DNA from: Prorocentrum cordatum
Taxonomy: Eukaryota; Sar; Dinophyceae; Prorocentrales; Prorocentraceae
Assembly: GCA_963575745.1 (NCBI GenBank)
Contig: CAUYUJ010022057.1
Location: 16,001 to 80,000 of the forward strand
Length of the DNA: 64,000 nt
Direction: 5' to 3'
Shown here: in pieces, positions 10,991 through 21,009 of the stretch
How the letters are laid out: every line of letters begins with the position of its first letter
How positions within the stretch are numbered: the first letter of the stretch is position 1
Program-made: the position numbers and the translations under genes
The notes under the pieces: model-generated
What the model was told of the DNA's origin: nothing
What the model saw: only the letters and a program-made list of their open reading frames with translations
The model's database searches: none

Positions 10991-11504
10991 AGCAGGCGGC
11001 ATCCGCGCGCAGCGCGCGTAAGCAATGGGGGGCCATTGCATGGCGCAGCGGCAGGGGGCGGCGCGGCCCGTGCCAACATTGGCCCAAGTGCTCTTCCGGA
11101 TCCCGCGCGCGCGCCTTGCGTTCGCAGCCCGCGCCCGCGTCGCGGATTTCGCGGGGCCCACCCGGCGTCGTCGCAGAAGACGACGCCGCGGGAGGGCCGG
11201 GCGGGGGCGGCCGCAGGAGGAAATAGATTGCGCGCGACCTCAGCACAGAAACCCCGCGCCGTCTGGCCATGGCTCTAGGAGGGGGGAAGGCGCAGTCCCC
11301 GCCCATCAACGAGCTCGCGGGGGAGGTCTGCGAGAGGGCGCCCCAACAGCTGGCGACGGACAAGCAGCTGGGGCCCCGCCGACGCCGGGTTCGTGCGCGC
11401 AGCCCCCTGCACAGGCGGTTTGCAGAGCGCTTGCTCTTCGACGATTGCCGCGGCAGCGCCCGGGCCAACCGCGAAGCAGGCGCGGCGGGCGCCTGGCTGC
11501 CGCG

Positions 11505-11627
11505 GCGGCCCGATGCGATGTGCAGGCGGCCCTGCCGCGGCGGAGGGGCCGCGGGCGCCGGGGTCTTTGCGCGCTGTCTCGGCCGCGGCCACCTCGACGC
11601 GGAAGACTGAGCTCAGGAGAGGAAAAC

Positions 11628-11690
<63 letters not shown>

Positions 11691-13170
11691 CACACACACA
11701 CTTAATTTTCGATTCCCCAGAGAATCTATGAAAATATGGGAAGCGGGGGGGAAGACAGAAACCCAGAACATATGACAAAATATGGGGCATACTTTTATTT
11801 GTGTATTTATTTGTGTGTCCCAGGGCCCCTTCATGAGCTCGGGCCTCCGTTCGGCCCTGTGGCCGCGCCCCGCGCCCGCCGACGCCTTGCTTATTGCTTG
11901 CGGCGTTTGGGCGAGGTGCCAGCTCGGAGTGCTCCTCCATGCCAGTGGAGTGAGATCGAGCGCTAAGACATTGGTGAATGTCTCGCGGGAGGTCATTGGC
12001 GCGGGGGGGGGTGGGGGGCGGGGGGGGGGGGGGGGGCGGGGCGGGGAAAGCGGGGGGGGGCGCGGAACGCGGGGGGGGCGGGAAGCGGGGGGGGGGGCGG
12101 GGAGGGGGGGGGGCAGCAGCGGCGCGGCCTGGCCGACCCAGAGGAGCGACGGCGCGTGCATCCGTCGCTGCGTCGCGACGGGGCCCATCCTGTGGATTGC
12201 GGCCCCGCGCTGCAACGTTTCCCGTTTCGGCGAACCAGCGCCTCGTTCGCCGTCGGCTTCGTCGCCGCCCCCGCCGAGGGCCACCAGCGCGCGCGAAGGA
12301 ATTCGCGTTTGCGAGGATTGCCGAGCTCAAGATCGACCGCCGCGTGCCCCATGCTCAGGCAGCCGCCCTGCCAGCGTCCAACGCGGTCTCCGCGGAGACG
12401 ACCCGAAACGATAAGACGGTTGCAAGGTGAGCCCTGGGTTCTGACGCGCCCGTCGCGCCGCCAGTCGCCGCGGACGCCGTCGGGGCGGCGCCGCTGGAGT
12501 TGTCGCGTGGACAGGCGGTCGCGGACGCGCCCGGCGACGAGATGGCCGCTGGGAAGGAGGGGCGACGGGGCGCTGACATGGCCGCAGCTAGAGAAGTTCG
12601 CCGCATCGCCGCGTCTGAACCAAAAGCCAGGGACCTCGATGATGAGCACAGCGGCGCCGTGGGGGTCACGGCGCTTCCGCTCCTCGAGGACTTCGATCAG
12701 TCCGCGCAGCGCTCGCTAGCCGCCGAGGTCGAATCCGCGCCGGGGGCCCGTTTGGGCGACGCCCCTCGCTTGGTAGGCGACGCGGGCAGCGGCCGCATCT
12801 TGGGGGCGCGCCGGGAGGCCCGCAGGTCCCGCGCGCGCCTCGCTCGACGAGGCTAACAGGAAGGGGAAATTCCAGCAGGAACTCCAGCACACCGCGGCCG
12901 GCCAGCAGGAGCGTCAGGCGCCGCCAGACGCGGAAGCCACCGCAGGCAGCTCGGGCACGACTCCTCGCCTGCTGCCATCCCGCCGCTATCCCACCTGGTT
13001 ATTGGGAATTTCGCGCATCTGGACATGGGCGCGGCCCACTCCTCGGCGGTTCGGACGCGCCGCGAACCCGCATCATGAGCGGGAGATGCTGCTGGCGCTC
13101 GACGAGTCGATGCGATGCCTGCTCGTCTGCGCGAGCACCGTTAGCAGACGAGTCCGCCAGGGCGGCTTGT
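11505..13170 (-). repeat. Right arm of the large inverted duplication
   Basis: Reverse-complement counterpart of 7135-8050, expanded by insertions: a CA-repeat insert at 11615-11834 and a poly-G block at about 12000-12115. The anchors are listed under the left arm. Base composition is uniform, and the two arms share no conserved reading frame. A segmental inverted duplication or two copies of a dispersed GC-rich repeat in opposite orientation would both fit. Confidence 0.78.
11615..11834. mobile_element. 220-bp insert with CA repeat and 7-bp target duplication
   Basis: In the left arm the homologous site is uninterrupted (GGAAGACTGAACTCGGGCC). Here it is split, and TGAGCTC is duplicated at 11608-11614 and 11834-11840. 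The insert holds a CA microsatellite (about 11624-11700) and an A+T-rich 3' part ending TTGTGTGTCCCAGGGCCCC. That 3' part resembles 47394-47475, which follows a MITE-2 copy and ends with the same TGTGTGTCCCAGGGCCCCTTC words. It is probably a short non-autonomous element. Confidence 0.7.
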
Positions 13171-13597
13171 TCGCGGCGCTTGCCGCGCCACCGGCAGGCC
13201 CTTCGGCGCTCTGTTCGCACTGCTTGCGCATTATGTTTTCTGCCAGCAGCGCGCTCGAGCGCGGTGATTGCGCTCCTGGCGCGGCCCGGAGCGCCCCCCC
13301 CCCCGATGCGCCTCGGGGCTGGATGCATCGGCGCATAGCGGAATAGTGGAATAATAGGTGGGCGTGGTAGGATCTATTTGAGGGTAGTAGAAACTGATAG
13401 AAGCTAACCGGCGGACCGCATGATTCAAATCATTCAGGCCGGATGATGAGCAGCCCACGCCAGAGTTTCAGTTCGATCCGTGTGATTCCCTCTGCACGGA
13501 CGGCTCGTGCATGAATGGTGAAAAAGAAAAGATCTCACGTGTTGTGATCTCGGGAGTGCACGCGCAGGGGGAAAAACTCGTTCGTGGCGTTAGTCCA
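13171..13597. other. Sequence without a recognised gene
   Basis: GC-rich to about 13340, then ordinary composition. No motif recognised. Confidence 0.4.
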
Positions 13598-13662
13598 CAT
13601 GTATGTATGTATGTCTGGCTGTCTGTCGGTCTGTCTGTATGTATGTATGTATGTATGTATAG
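13598..13662 (+). repeat. GTAT/GTCT tetranucleotide microsatellite
   Basis: TATG and TCTG units repeat through this stretch, giving a false Met-Tyr-Val-Cys frame. Confidence 0.9.
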
Positions 13663-13757
13663 CCCGCTCCCCACGGAATTCCGTCAGACGGCCAACGATG
13701 TTAAACATGGAGCGTTGTTTGTCAGTCTTTTGCGCAGAATGGACTTAGCCTGGGACA

Positions 13758-14402
13758 GTGTCCCGGAGCCTGTTTCCATGGATTGCGCTGCGCTTCTCCT
13801 CGGGGCTCGGGACCCCGTCAGAGCCCTCGAGGGCTCAACTCGGCTGTCTCTTATTTTGGCATGAGATTTTCAGGACAAGTCGCGACTGGCCGTGGTTTAC
13901 CTTGAAAAAGATCAAGGCCCACAGGGCCCACAGCGAGGCTGTTGATGACGAAGACAGAATTCGTACTCTGGGCTCCCACTGTGCCGACACATGGGCAAAG
14001 GTTGCCGCCCAGAGTCTTAACCTTACCCCCCAGGAGATGTTGGACTTTGAATGGGCGGAGGCCGAAGATTCCAGTTTGGCTGTGGGGGTGATGTAGATTT
14101 TGCATTTGTGGCCTGAGTTCAAGGCTCAATTCAAGAAGGCCCGGAGGCCTGAAAAGGCCAAGGCGCCGCTCCGGCCCAAGAGTCAGCACGCTCGGGTGCC
14201 ACACGGCGATCAATACCGCTGCTCAAGATGCCTCCGAGCCGTCGCACCAGGCATTGTCACAGCCTGTGCAGAGCCGAGCCCGACGATGGTCGCTCTCTTG
14301 CGTGGCCAATGTGGAGATGAGCACGTGCTGCACTGGGTTAGGGTGACAGAGCCTGATGTGCCCGTCGTTTTTTGTGTGGGGTGTGGCGGTTCTGCTACGT
14401 GA
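13758..14402 (+). pseudogene. RNase H and zinc-finger tail of a non-LTR retrotransposon
   Basis: One frame runs from 13758 to 14402, broken only by the TAG at 14094-14096. It reads KIKAHRAHSEAVDDEDRIRT and then GSHCADTWAKVAAQSLNLTP, the His/Asp end of an RNase H domain (KAHR...AD..AK..A) as in dinoflagellate LINEs. After the stop come a CSRCL pair and FCVGCG (residues 41-44 and 92-95 of the part after the stop), matching the C-terminal zinc-binding segment of the same elements. Upstream, the polymerase is missing or unrecognisable. A GGA tract follows at about 14655. Confidence 0.65.
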
Positions 14403-14654
14403 AAAGCCTCTGCTCGCTTTGATGCAGGTGAGCCCCTTCGGAAGAACTCGGAACGATCCAAGCTCCTCGAGGCTTTTTCCTGGGACGAAGCTTCGGCTTG
14501 GGTCCACCTTTCCCCTCTCTTCCCTTCCCTTGTTTCCCTTTCCCCGCCCCTGCCCCCCCCCCCCGCTTTTTGGCAGCCGTCGTCGGCCTGGGGGTCCTAA
14601 GTTTGTGGTCGGCACTCGTTGTTCTGTGGATGACAGACTGCCCGCCAAGTTTGA

Positions 14655-14935
14655 GAGGTCTGAGAGGAGGAGGAGGAGGAGGAGGAGGAGGAGGAGGAGG
14701 AGGAAGTGGAGGAGGAGGCGGAGGGGGGGGGGGGAGGGGGGGAGGAGGAAGAGAAAGAGGAGGAGGGGGAGGGGGGGAGGAGGAGGTGGAGGAGGAGGAG
14801 GAGGAGGAAGAGGGGGAGGAGGCGGAGGAGGAGGAGGAGGAGAAGGAGAAGGAGGAGGCGGAGGAGAAGGAGAGAGTAGGGGGAGGAGGGGGAGGAGAAG
14901 GAGGTGGAGGAGGAGGGAGAGGGGGGGGGGGTCTG
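14655..14935 (+). repeat. GGA trinucleotide tract
   Basis: Long GGA/GGAGGC tract with poly-G interruptions, downstream of the RNase H relic. Confidence 0.92.
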
Positions 14936-16345
14936 TCGCTGTTTTGCCCAAGAAGCGTTACGCGTAAGCCTCTGGCCGGCGGCGACTGCCACGCTTGCAC
15001 AAGTCGTGGCCTTCGCTGCGATGTGCAGTTCGTGTCGCGCGACTGCCGCGTGTTGTTGAATGTGCATTGTAGCGGAACGAGGCCTTTGGCAGCGCCTGGA
15101 GAAGCAACAATTTGGGAACCATTGATCCCCCCCAGCTCACTTTAACGCGCCAGCACATCACGGTCAGGGCGTAGCCCCGATGCGTTCTGCTAGTTATGAG
15201 CGGCAGCGTACGTGAGTAGAGATTGCAACCACTTCGGAATTGCGTTGCAGGCGACTCACGTAAACACGCACGAGCCCATCATGTCCAAGGCAAAACGAAA
15301 GTGTCAGGGAAGGTAATCGGGAATTAGTTTGCGCGATATTCCAGATGGCGGCCAAGGTGAACACGGTGCCTAGTCTGCCGCGGAATGTCTTCGCCGAGCG
15401 CGAGACGAAGTCAGCTAAGGACTGCGTCGCGAATCTGGAGCAACATCTCGTGACCCAGGATAACACCAGCGAGGGCATATACAACACCATCAGCGCCAAG
15501 ACAACAGGTGCGCGCAATCACATTCGCCGAAGCCGTCCATCGAGCACACGGAGACCCAGTAGCAAAAAGTTCTCATGGAGACCGATCAACATTCGATAAT
15601 GGAATTTGGCATCACTCAAAGCGTTAGCCCATGTACGCGTTGGAACGCGAAAGGCGCTCAAGGGTTCCAGCTCCATGTTTGGGGCACTGGGCGGCTCCTT
15701 ACAGTTACAGGTTCGGGCGACATGGCCAACTTTGTGCACCTCATCTGAGTAAGACAAAAATCTCGAACAGACCAGAAGAAGGGCGAAACCGAGTTCATTG
15801 CCAACAACCTAGAAAGCCGGTAAGACGAACACCTTTGGCACATCAATCGTGGCAAGTTGGAAGGAGACACATGCGTACCAAGAGAAGATCAGTTGTGCTC
15901 GTCCGTGACCAGAGCTACACTGTCCCACAATGTGAACGTGGCCATGAACCGAGACACTCCCAAGAGGATCATCGATGGTACAACCCAGCTGGAATAATAA
16001 AGCGCCCTGATTGGAGTTTTCGAAATACGGATTGGCGTACTCCTTTGACGAAAGTGGGGTAGCGAGTTAAGTGGTGTGGAAGGCGCAGTTGTGAAGGACG
16101 ATGCGCGGACTCCCAAAGAAAGCAAGTTACTGCGATTCGCTAAGCAAAGAAGGCGTGGGCTTACGCAGCGAGAGCCACCTCATCATTTCGCATCTGGCCG
16201 TCGGCACCCCCGCACTGGGCAAAGAGGAAAAACAAGACAGAGAAACCGCCGGGCTCAGCGTGAGAGAGGTCGAGGTCGTGCGCTGGTAATGCCCGTGGGG
16301 TGCATTCGGTAGCTGTGATGCAGCTCATGTAGATCGCTCCCTAGC
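14936..16345. other. Region of ordinary composition, no recognised gene
   Basis: GC content drops between about 15190 and 16310. Frames on both strands reach 60-143 codons (for example 15345-15599 and 15631-16062 on the given strand) but none resembles a known family. On the opposite strand, around 15730, a segment reads HKVGHVARTCN, like the second half of a CCHC zinc knuckle, but the expected first two cysteines are absent in frame. A badly decayed gene or gag-like relic is possible. Confidence 0.35.
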
Positions 16346-16459
16346 TTGAAGTCGGGCGTGCCTCTCTACAGGGGGAATAGTCGAAAACAGTCGACAAGAT
16401 AGTCTGGGGACCACTTCTTCTGACTACCTTTCAGTATCTGGGGGGTATTTGTCGAGGAC

Positions 16460-16512
<53 letters not shown>

Positions 16513-16550
16513 CGCCCCAGATCCCCCTGGAGGGGGACACGCCCGACGGC
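16346..16550 (+). mobile_element. MITE-2 copy a, with an internal poly-T run
   Basis: The left end reads TTGAAGTCGGGCGTG with a TACAGGGGGA stem; the right end reads CCCCCTGGAGGGGGACACGC followed by CCGAC, its inverted complement. The interior contains GTCGACAAGATAGTCTGGGG, shared with the other copies, and a 52-base T run at 16461-16512. The family recurs at 16950, 27280, 36723 and 47235. Confidence 0.8.
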
Positions 16551-16671
16551 AGCCTGGCTCGACTGCCGGGCGCCCGGGGGGGCGTTCCGAGAGCCACGGG
16601 TCGAGCGGCGGGGCCTCCGGCCGCCTCCCGCGGCCCAAAAGGACCACCGCCGTCCGCGGGCGGGGAACTCC

Positions 16672-16920
16672 GGCATCGGTCGGGCGGCGCGTCCGTCTCC
16701 CCATCCTGGGTAGTCGAAGGCCAGACTGTCAGATTGGATTGGGCCCCACGGGCCAATCTGGCCTGGCCAAACTGGATGGTTTGGGTTCTTCGCCAGACTG
16801 GATTCGCGCTGGCTCCCTCGCCAGATTGCCCCCGTTTGCCAGATTGGGCCTGCCAGATTGGCGCCAGTTTGGCTTCGACTACCCAGGCATCGGTCGGGCG
16901 GCGCGTCCGTCTCCCCATCC
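16672..16920. repeat. Perfect 35-bp direct repeats bracketing an introner-like element
   Basis: GGCATCGGTCGGGCGGCGCG plus the following 15 bases occurs identically at 16672-16706 and 16886-16920. The copies abut both ends of the element at 16707-16885. This is much longer than a normal target duplication. Confidence 0.9.
16707..16885 (+). mobile_element. Introner-like inverted-repeat element, family A, intergenic copy
   Basis: 179 bp, beginning TGGGTAGTCGAAGGCCAGAC and ending with the matching TTTGGCTTCGACTACCCA. The interior is full of CCAGATTGG and CCAGACTGG words. A second, closely similar copy at 54555-54732 sits inside the membrane-protein gene, where it can be removed as a GT-AG intron. 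This copy is not in a recognised gene. Confidence 0.85.
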
Positions 16921-16930
16921 TTATCTCGCC

Positions 16931-17273
16931 GAGCGCGTTCCACTACTCGTATGTCGGGCGTGTCCCCCCTACAGGGGATTTTCGACGACAAATGAAGAAT
17001 ACACCAAAAATACCCCAGAAAGGTCAACAGACACTCAAAAAATAGTCCCCAGACTATTTTTGGAGTATTGTTTGACCATTTTTCGGGTATTTTTTATTTT
17101 TCGTCGAAAATCCCCCTGTAGGGGGACAGGCCCGACTTAACACTACTCGCAAAGTACCTACTCGCAAACTTCCCAAAAGCACGTGTCCACTCTGATGTAT
17201 CTTATCGTGGATCCCCATGTGGCGGATCCAGGCCACTTGCGAGTAACTAGTTTGCGAGTAGTGGAACGCGCTC
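16931..17273. mobile_element. Foldback element split by MITE-2 copy b
   Basis: The right arm (17235-17273, ACTTGCGAGTAACTAGTTTG then CGAGTAGTGGAACGCGCTC) is the inverted complement of GAGCGCGTTCCACTACTCG at 16931-16949 joined to CAAAGTACCTACTCGCAA at 17150-17167. The left arm is therefore interrupted by MITE-2. The central loop holds GTGGATCCCC...GGCGGATCC. No coding sequence. Confidence 0.8.
16950..17140 (-). mobile_element. MITE-2 copy b, nested, with a 9-bp target duplication
   Basis: 191 bp between direct repeats CACTACTCG at 16941-16949 and 17141-17149. It starts TATGTCGGGCGTGTCCCCCC and ends GGGGGACAGGCCCGACTTAA, inverted complements that each include a CCCCTACAGGGG stem. The interior shares the AATAGTC...CAGACTATTTTT words with other copies, in the opposite orientation. 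Because the host foldback gives the pre-insertion sequence, the 9-bp duplication is well supported. This length is typical of Mutator-like elements. Confidence 0.88.
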
Positions 17274-17287
17274 GTCTACTATCCCCA

Positions 17288-17745
17288 TTTCCCCATCCCT
17301 GTCCCTATTTTTACAAGGGAGGTCGCTGGACTCGTGAAGAATCGGAAATGTGAGAAAGGCTGTTTCATAGCGTTTCCATTGTTTTTGTTGGGCTTGTTTT
17401 CGAAGGCTAAAAGAAGGCGGTTTCAGAGCTCGCCGTTTTTTTACAGCTTTTTGTTGGAGCTGGAAACGGTGATTGGCGTCCTGGGGTCCAGTCGACATGT
17501 TTTTTAGGAAATAGGGCCTATTTCCCAATCCCTTCATTCCTGGCCCCCTGGCCCCACGTAACTAGCCCTACATGCCTGGCCCCCTGGCCTCATCCTTCTT
17601 TCCATCCCCATCCCTAGTTTCCCCCTCCCTTCTCTCCATCCCTGTTCCTATTTTTACAATGGGCGAGGTCGCTGGACTCTTGAAGACTCGGAAATGTCAG
17701 AAGGGCTGTTTTAGAGCGTTTCCATTGTTTTGGGGCGCTGGCCTG
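17288..17745. repeat. Direct duplication of ~110 bp
   Basis: 17288-17400 and 17634-17745 share CCTATTTTTACAA, GAGGTCGCTGGACTC, GGAAATGTGAGAA-like and AGCGTTTCCATTGTTTT in the same order. The spacer holds TGGCCCCCTGGCCC-rich sequence. No coding signal. Confidence 0.75.
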
Positions 17746-19520
17746 GAAAATGACGGCCGCGGCGCCCTCTCGAGAACCGAAAACGGACAATCCTTTCATC
17801 GAGCTAGGCGTCTTGGGCGTATACTCACGTCCACGCCAGTACACATCGTCGCGCCCCCTTCGGGGCCAAGGCGATCAGCCGCGGAGCACTCTTATTCAGA
17901 CTTTCCGCCACCCTCCCCGACGAAGGGAGGCCAGGCCCTGAGAACACAGGCAGCCCAACGCAGCAGAACCAGAGGAAGGCGGGACGCGCGTAAGCGCAGG
18001 AGCGACCGAAACGAAACAAAAGCGAAGCAACATCTAAGGCCTGGGACGAACGCCGGAGCGGAGGGAGGGGGGGGCGAGGAGGAGGAGGGGCAAGAGAAAA
18101 CGGTATGGAAGACGACACGAATTAGAGAAGCAGCGGCAGGCCGTCGATCCTTCGACTGCGCCTGGAAAAATCAGTTCTGGTGCCACTCATAAAGGAAGCG
18201 GATATCAGCGAGCGCGCAGTTACGTGTCTAGTTCCCCCTCCCTTTATCCCTGGCCCTATGTCCCGGACCCCCATCGAGGCCCCCCATCGTGCCCCCCCCC
18301 CCGTAAGCCCCCCTTCGAGGCCCCCAGCACAGCGTTCAAAAGATCGTGTGCAGCGGAGACCCATGCCGGGGGGCGCCCTGCTTGCCTCCGGGGTGCCCTG
18401 GGTTTCCTGGGTTTCGATGGTTTTCCTGCGGAAGACGGGACGTTCCCGCACCAGCTCTCAATCGGCGTCCCGGGGTCTCAGGGTTGGGCTTCCTGTGGAG
18501 GATCTCCGGTGGTCGGCTCTCCACTGCATCCCCACCCCCCCTAGGACCACTTCTCGGGTGGCTCCCGCCACAGGCGCCGAGCCACTCGGGATGAGCTGCT
18601 TTGGGCGGGGCCCTCTCTGCTCTGCCAGGGCCCGTCGCCGATAGGCCGCTCTGGGTTCGCCGCCTCCGTCTGGTGGGAGGCGCCGCCACGAGCTGTGGGG
18701 CGCGGCAGTCATGTCTCGAGCGTCTCCTCCTGAGGGTTCGTTGGCGTTGCCGTGCTCATGGGGAGGGGGCCTCCTGTGCTCTCTCCTCCGCCCGAGTTCT
18801 TGCTCCTCCCGCTCCTGCTGCTGCTGCTGCTGCGCCTTCTGCACCCCTCGGCTGCTTGCCTGGCCTGCTGTCTGAGGCCGGAGCGGCTGATGTTAAAAGT
18901 CCTAGACTTCCGGCCCCGTGCTGCTCCCCCTCGACCTCTTCCACCTCCGCCCACATGCGGCATCCTCCTCCTCCATCTCCGCTTGCATCCCTCCTTCCTC
19001 CTCCTTCCTCAATCCACATTATGAGCATCGACGTCCTCCCCGTTCTCCCTCCCCTCTCTTCCATCGTCGTCCCCCTCCCTCAGCCTTCATTGTCCTTGCT
19101 CCCTTCACCTCCCTTCCCCTCCTCACTCCCTGCTCTTCATGCCGTGTCTCCCTCCTCTCTCCTCCGCCTCCTCCTCCTCTTCCTCCTCATCATCCACGGG
19201 CGCTCCAAGGTGGCGCCCAGCCCAACGGCAAAGCGGAGGAAAGCAAGGCGGCGGCGTGGGGCGCCACCAGGACTCCAGGGCTAACCAGGCCAGATGCCCT
19301 GGTCGTGCGCGCCGCCTCGTGCAGAGCGGCACGGCCTCCAGGAGCCTTCGGAGGGCTCCCGGAGGACCTGGCCAGCAGCGGTCTGCGGCGGCTTCCCCTT
19401 CTTTGCTGTCGATGCGTCCGCTTGGCCGCCCCCCCTCGCCTGCTGCTTCTTCTGCTCGGTGCGAGCGGCCCGAAAACGCCTTCCCAGCTCCTGCCCATGC
19501 TTGCTTCTTCTGACCGAGGT
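17746..19520. other. GC-rich to CT-rich sequence without a recognised gene
   Basis: Frames up to about 258 codons occur on the given strand, with low-complexity Pro/Ser/Leu content. A CT-rich stretch lies at about 18850-19200. I recognise no domain. A short CTGCTG run is at about 18817. Confidence 0.4.
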
Positions 19521-19528
19521 GTCCGCAA

Positions 19529-19598
19529 AGTGTGTGTGTGTGTGTGTGTTCGTGTGTGTGTGTGTGGTGTGTGTGTGTGTGTGCGCGTGTGTGTGTGC

Positions 19599-19653
<55 letters not shown>

Positions 19654-19778
19654 TGTGTGTGTGTGTGTGTGTGAGAGAGTGCGTGTGTGCGTGAGTGCGT
19701 GTGTGCGTGTGTGCGTGTGTGCGTGTGTGCGTGTGTGCGTGTGTGCGTGTGTGCGTGTGTGCGTGTTCGTGTGTGTGT
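19529..19778 (+). repeat. GTGTGC / GCGT microsatellite
   Basis: A TG tract (19529-19600), a GCGT tract (about 19601-19655) and GTGTGC/GAGTGC units to 19778. These produce Cys-Val frames and, on the other strand, Thr-His frames with no biological meaning. Confidence 0.93.
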
Positions 19779-19884
19779 AACTCTACGAATGCAGACTCTT
19801 GTTTCATGGTAGCTCCCCTGCATTATCGAGAACGCAGGCGGCGCATCACCGGCCGCTCCCTGGGAGTTTGACGCATCTGGTTCG

Positions 19885-20680
19885 TAGTCTCGTGGAGGCA
19901 GTTTTGAAGCCTCTTTGGGGGCTCTTGGGCGCCGTTCGGGGGCCTCTGGGGGCCTCTGTTGGGTCCTCTTGGGGGCTTCTTGGAGGCCTGCTGGCGGTCT
20001 GGGAGTTCCCGTTTGGGCAGACAGCTGGACATGTAATTTCGAGGTCCGGTTCTCGGGCCCTCTTGAGGCCGTCATGAGCCGTCTTCGGCGCGTCTTGGGC
20101 CGTCTTGGAGCCGCCTTGGCACGTTTTGAGACCCTCTTCGGGGTCTCTGGGGCGATCTTGGAGGCCCTTATCGGGTCTCTTGGGGGAGCCTCCTGGGGCC
20201 TGTTGGGGGCTGCTGTTGGGCGTGCTGGCGGTCTCGGAGGTCCCTTTGGACAAGAAGCTTGAAATATATTTTGGAGGTCCGTCTTGGGCGCCTCTTGGGC
20301 CGTCTTTGGGTGCTTTTGGGCCGTGTAGGGGTCCTCTTCGGGGCCTCTGGGCCCATACTCGGGCGCTCGTTGGCGCCGCTAGGGCCGTCGTGGACGCTCA
20401 GAATCCCAAAAGTCGCACATGATAGAAGTATACGTTTTCCCATTGGAATGGGACGATGTTTACCTCTCGGAGCCTTCTAGAAAGGCCTCTTGAAGCCCTC
20501 TTGGGGCGTCTTGGGGGCCACGTGGACCGTCTCAAGACCATCTTGGGCGTCTTGAGGCGGTGTGTCGACGACGTGGAGCCTTCTTGGACCTTTTTTGGGG
20601 CCGTCTTGGGGGTCTTTGGGGTCGTCTTGGGGCCCTTGGGATTTCTTGAAACCTTCGCGTCGGGGGGGTCTGCGAGGGAC
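19885..20680 (+). repeat. CTTGGGG 11-bp minisatellite, main block
   Basis: Degenerate tandem units of about 11 bp, CTTGGGGNCNT with CGTCTTGG and CCTCTTGG variants, over almost 800 bp. They give Leu/Gly/Ala or Pro/Lys/Gln frames in several registers, so the open frames are a composition effect. An imperfect break lies at about 20240-20470. Confidence 0.85.
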
Positions 20681-21009
20681 CGCCGACAGAGTGGTGGCCC
20701 AGAGGAGGGGCTTCGGGGAGATTTGTACCACGCCCAGGCGAGTCCTACCAGGTACTCTGCTAGCGTGGTCTCGCACGGCCCAGCCCGCCGGGCAGGAGCG
20801 GCCAGATCTGCAGGGCCTCGCCCTCTGCCGCTGGCCCCCACACTGCAGATGATCTGCTTGGCCGCGCCTGGGTGGCAGGTGAGCTGCTTTGATTGTCGGC
20901 TGGCTGCCCGGCATCTCGGCTGATTGGCTCGTCTTCTAAACTGCCGATTGGCAGCTGGTTTGAGCTGTCGGCTGGCTGGCTGGCTGGCTGGTTGCGCGCG
21001 CCCGGCATA
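20681..21009. other. Sequence without a recognised gene
   Basis: Includes a GGCTGGCT tetranucleotide run at about 20970-20992. Nothing else recognised. Confidence 0.4.

Noticed and set aside
6905-13300. Bacterial contamination or horizontally acquired operon in the GC-rich region
   Set aside because: No ribosome-binding sites, operon-like gene order or recognisable bacterial protein. The region carries short eukaryote-style inverted-repeat elements and an inverted duplication.
15600-15760. CCHC zinc knuckle of a gag protein on the opposite strand
   Set aside because: Only the second half of the motif is present, the first cysteine pair is missing in frame, and no protease or polymerase is nearby.
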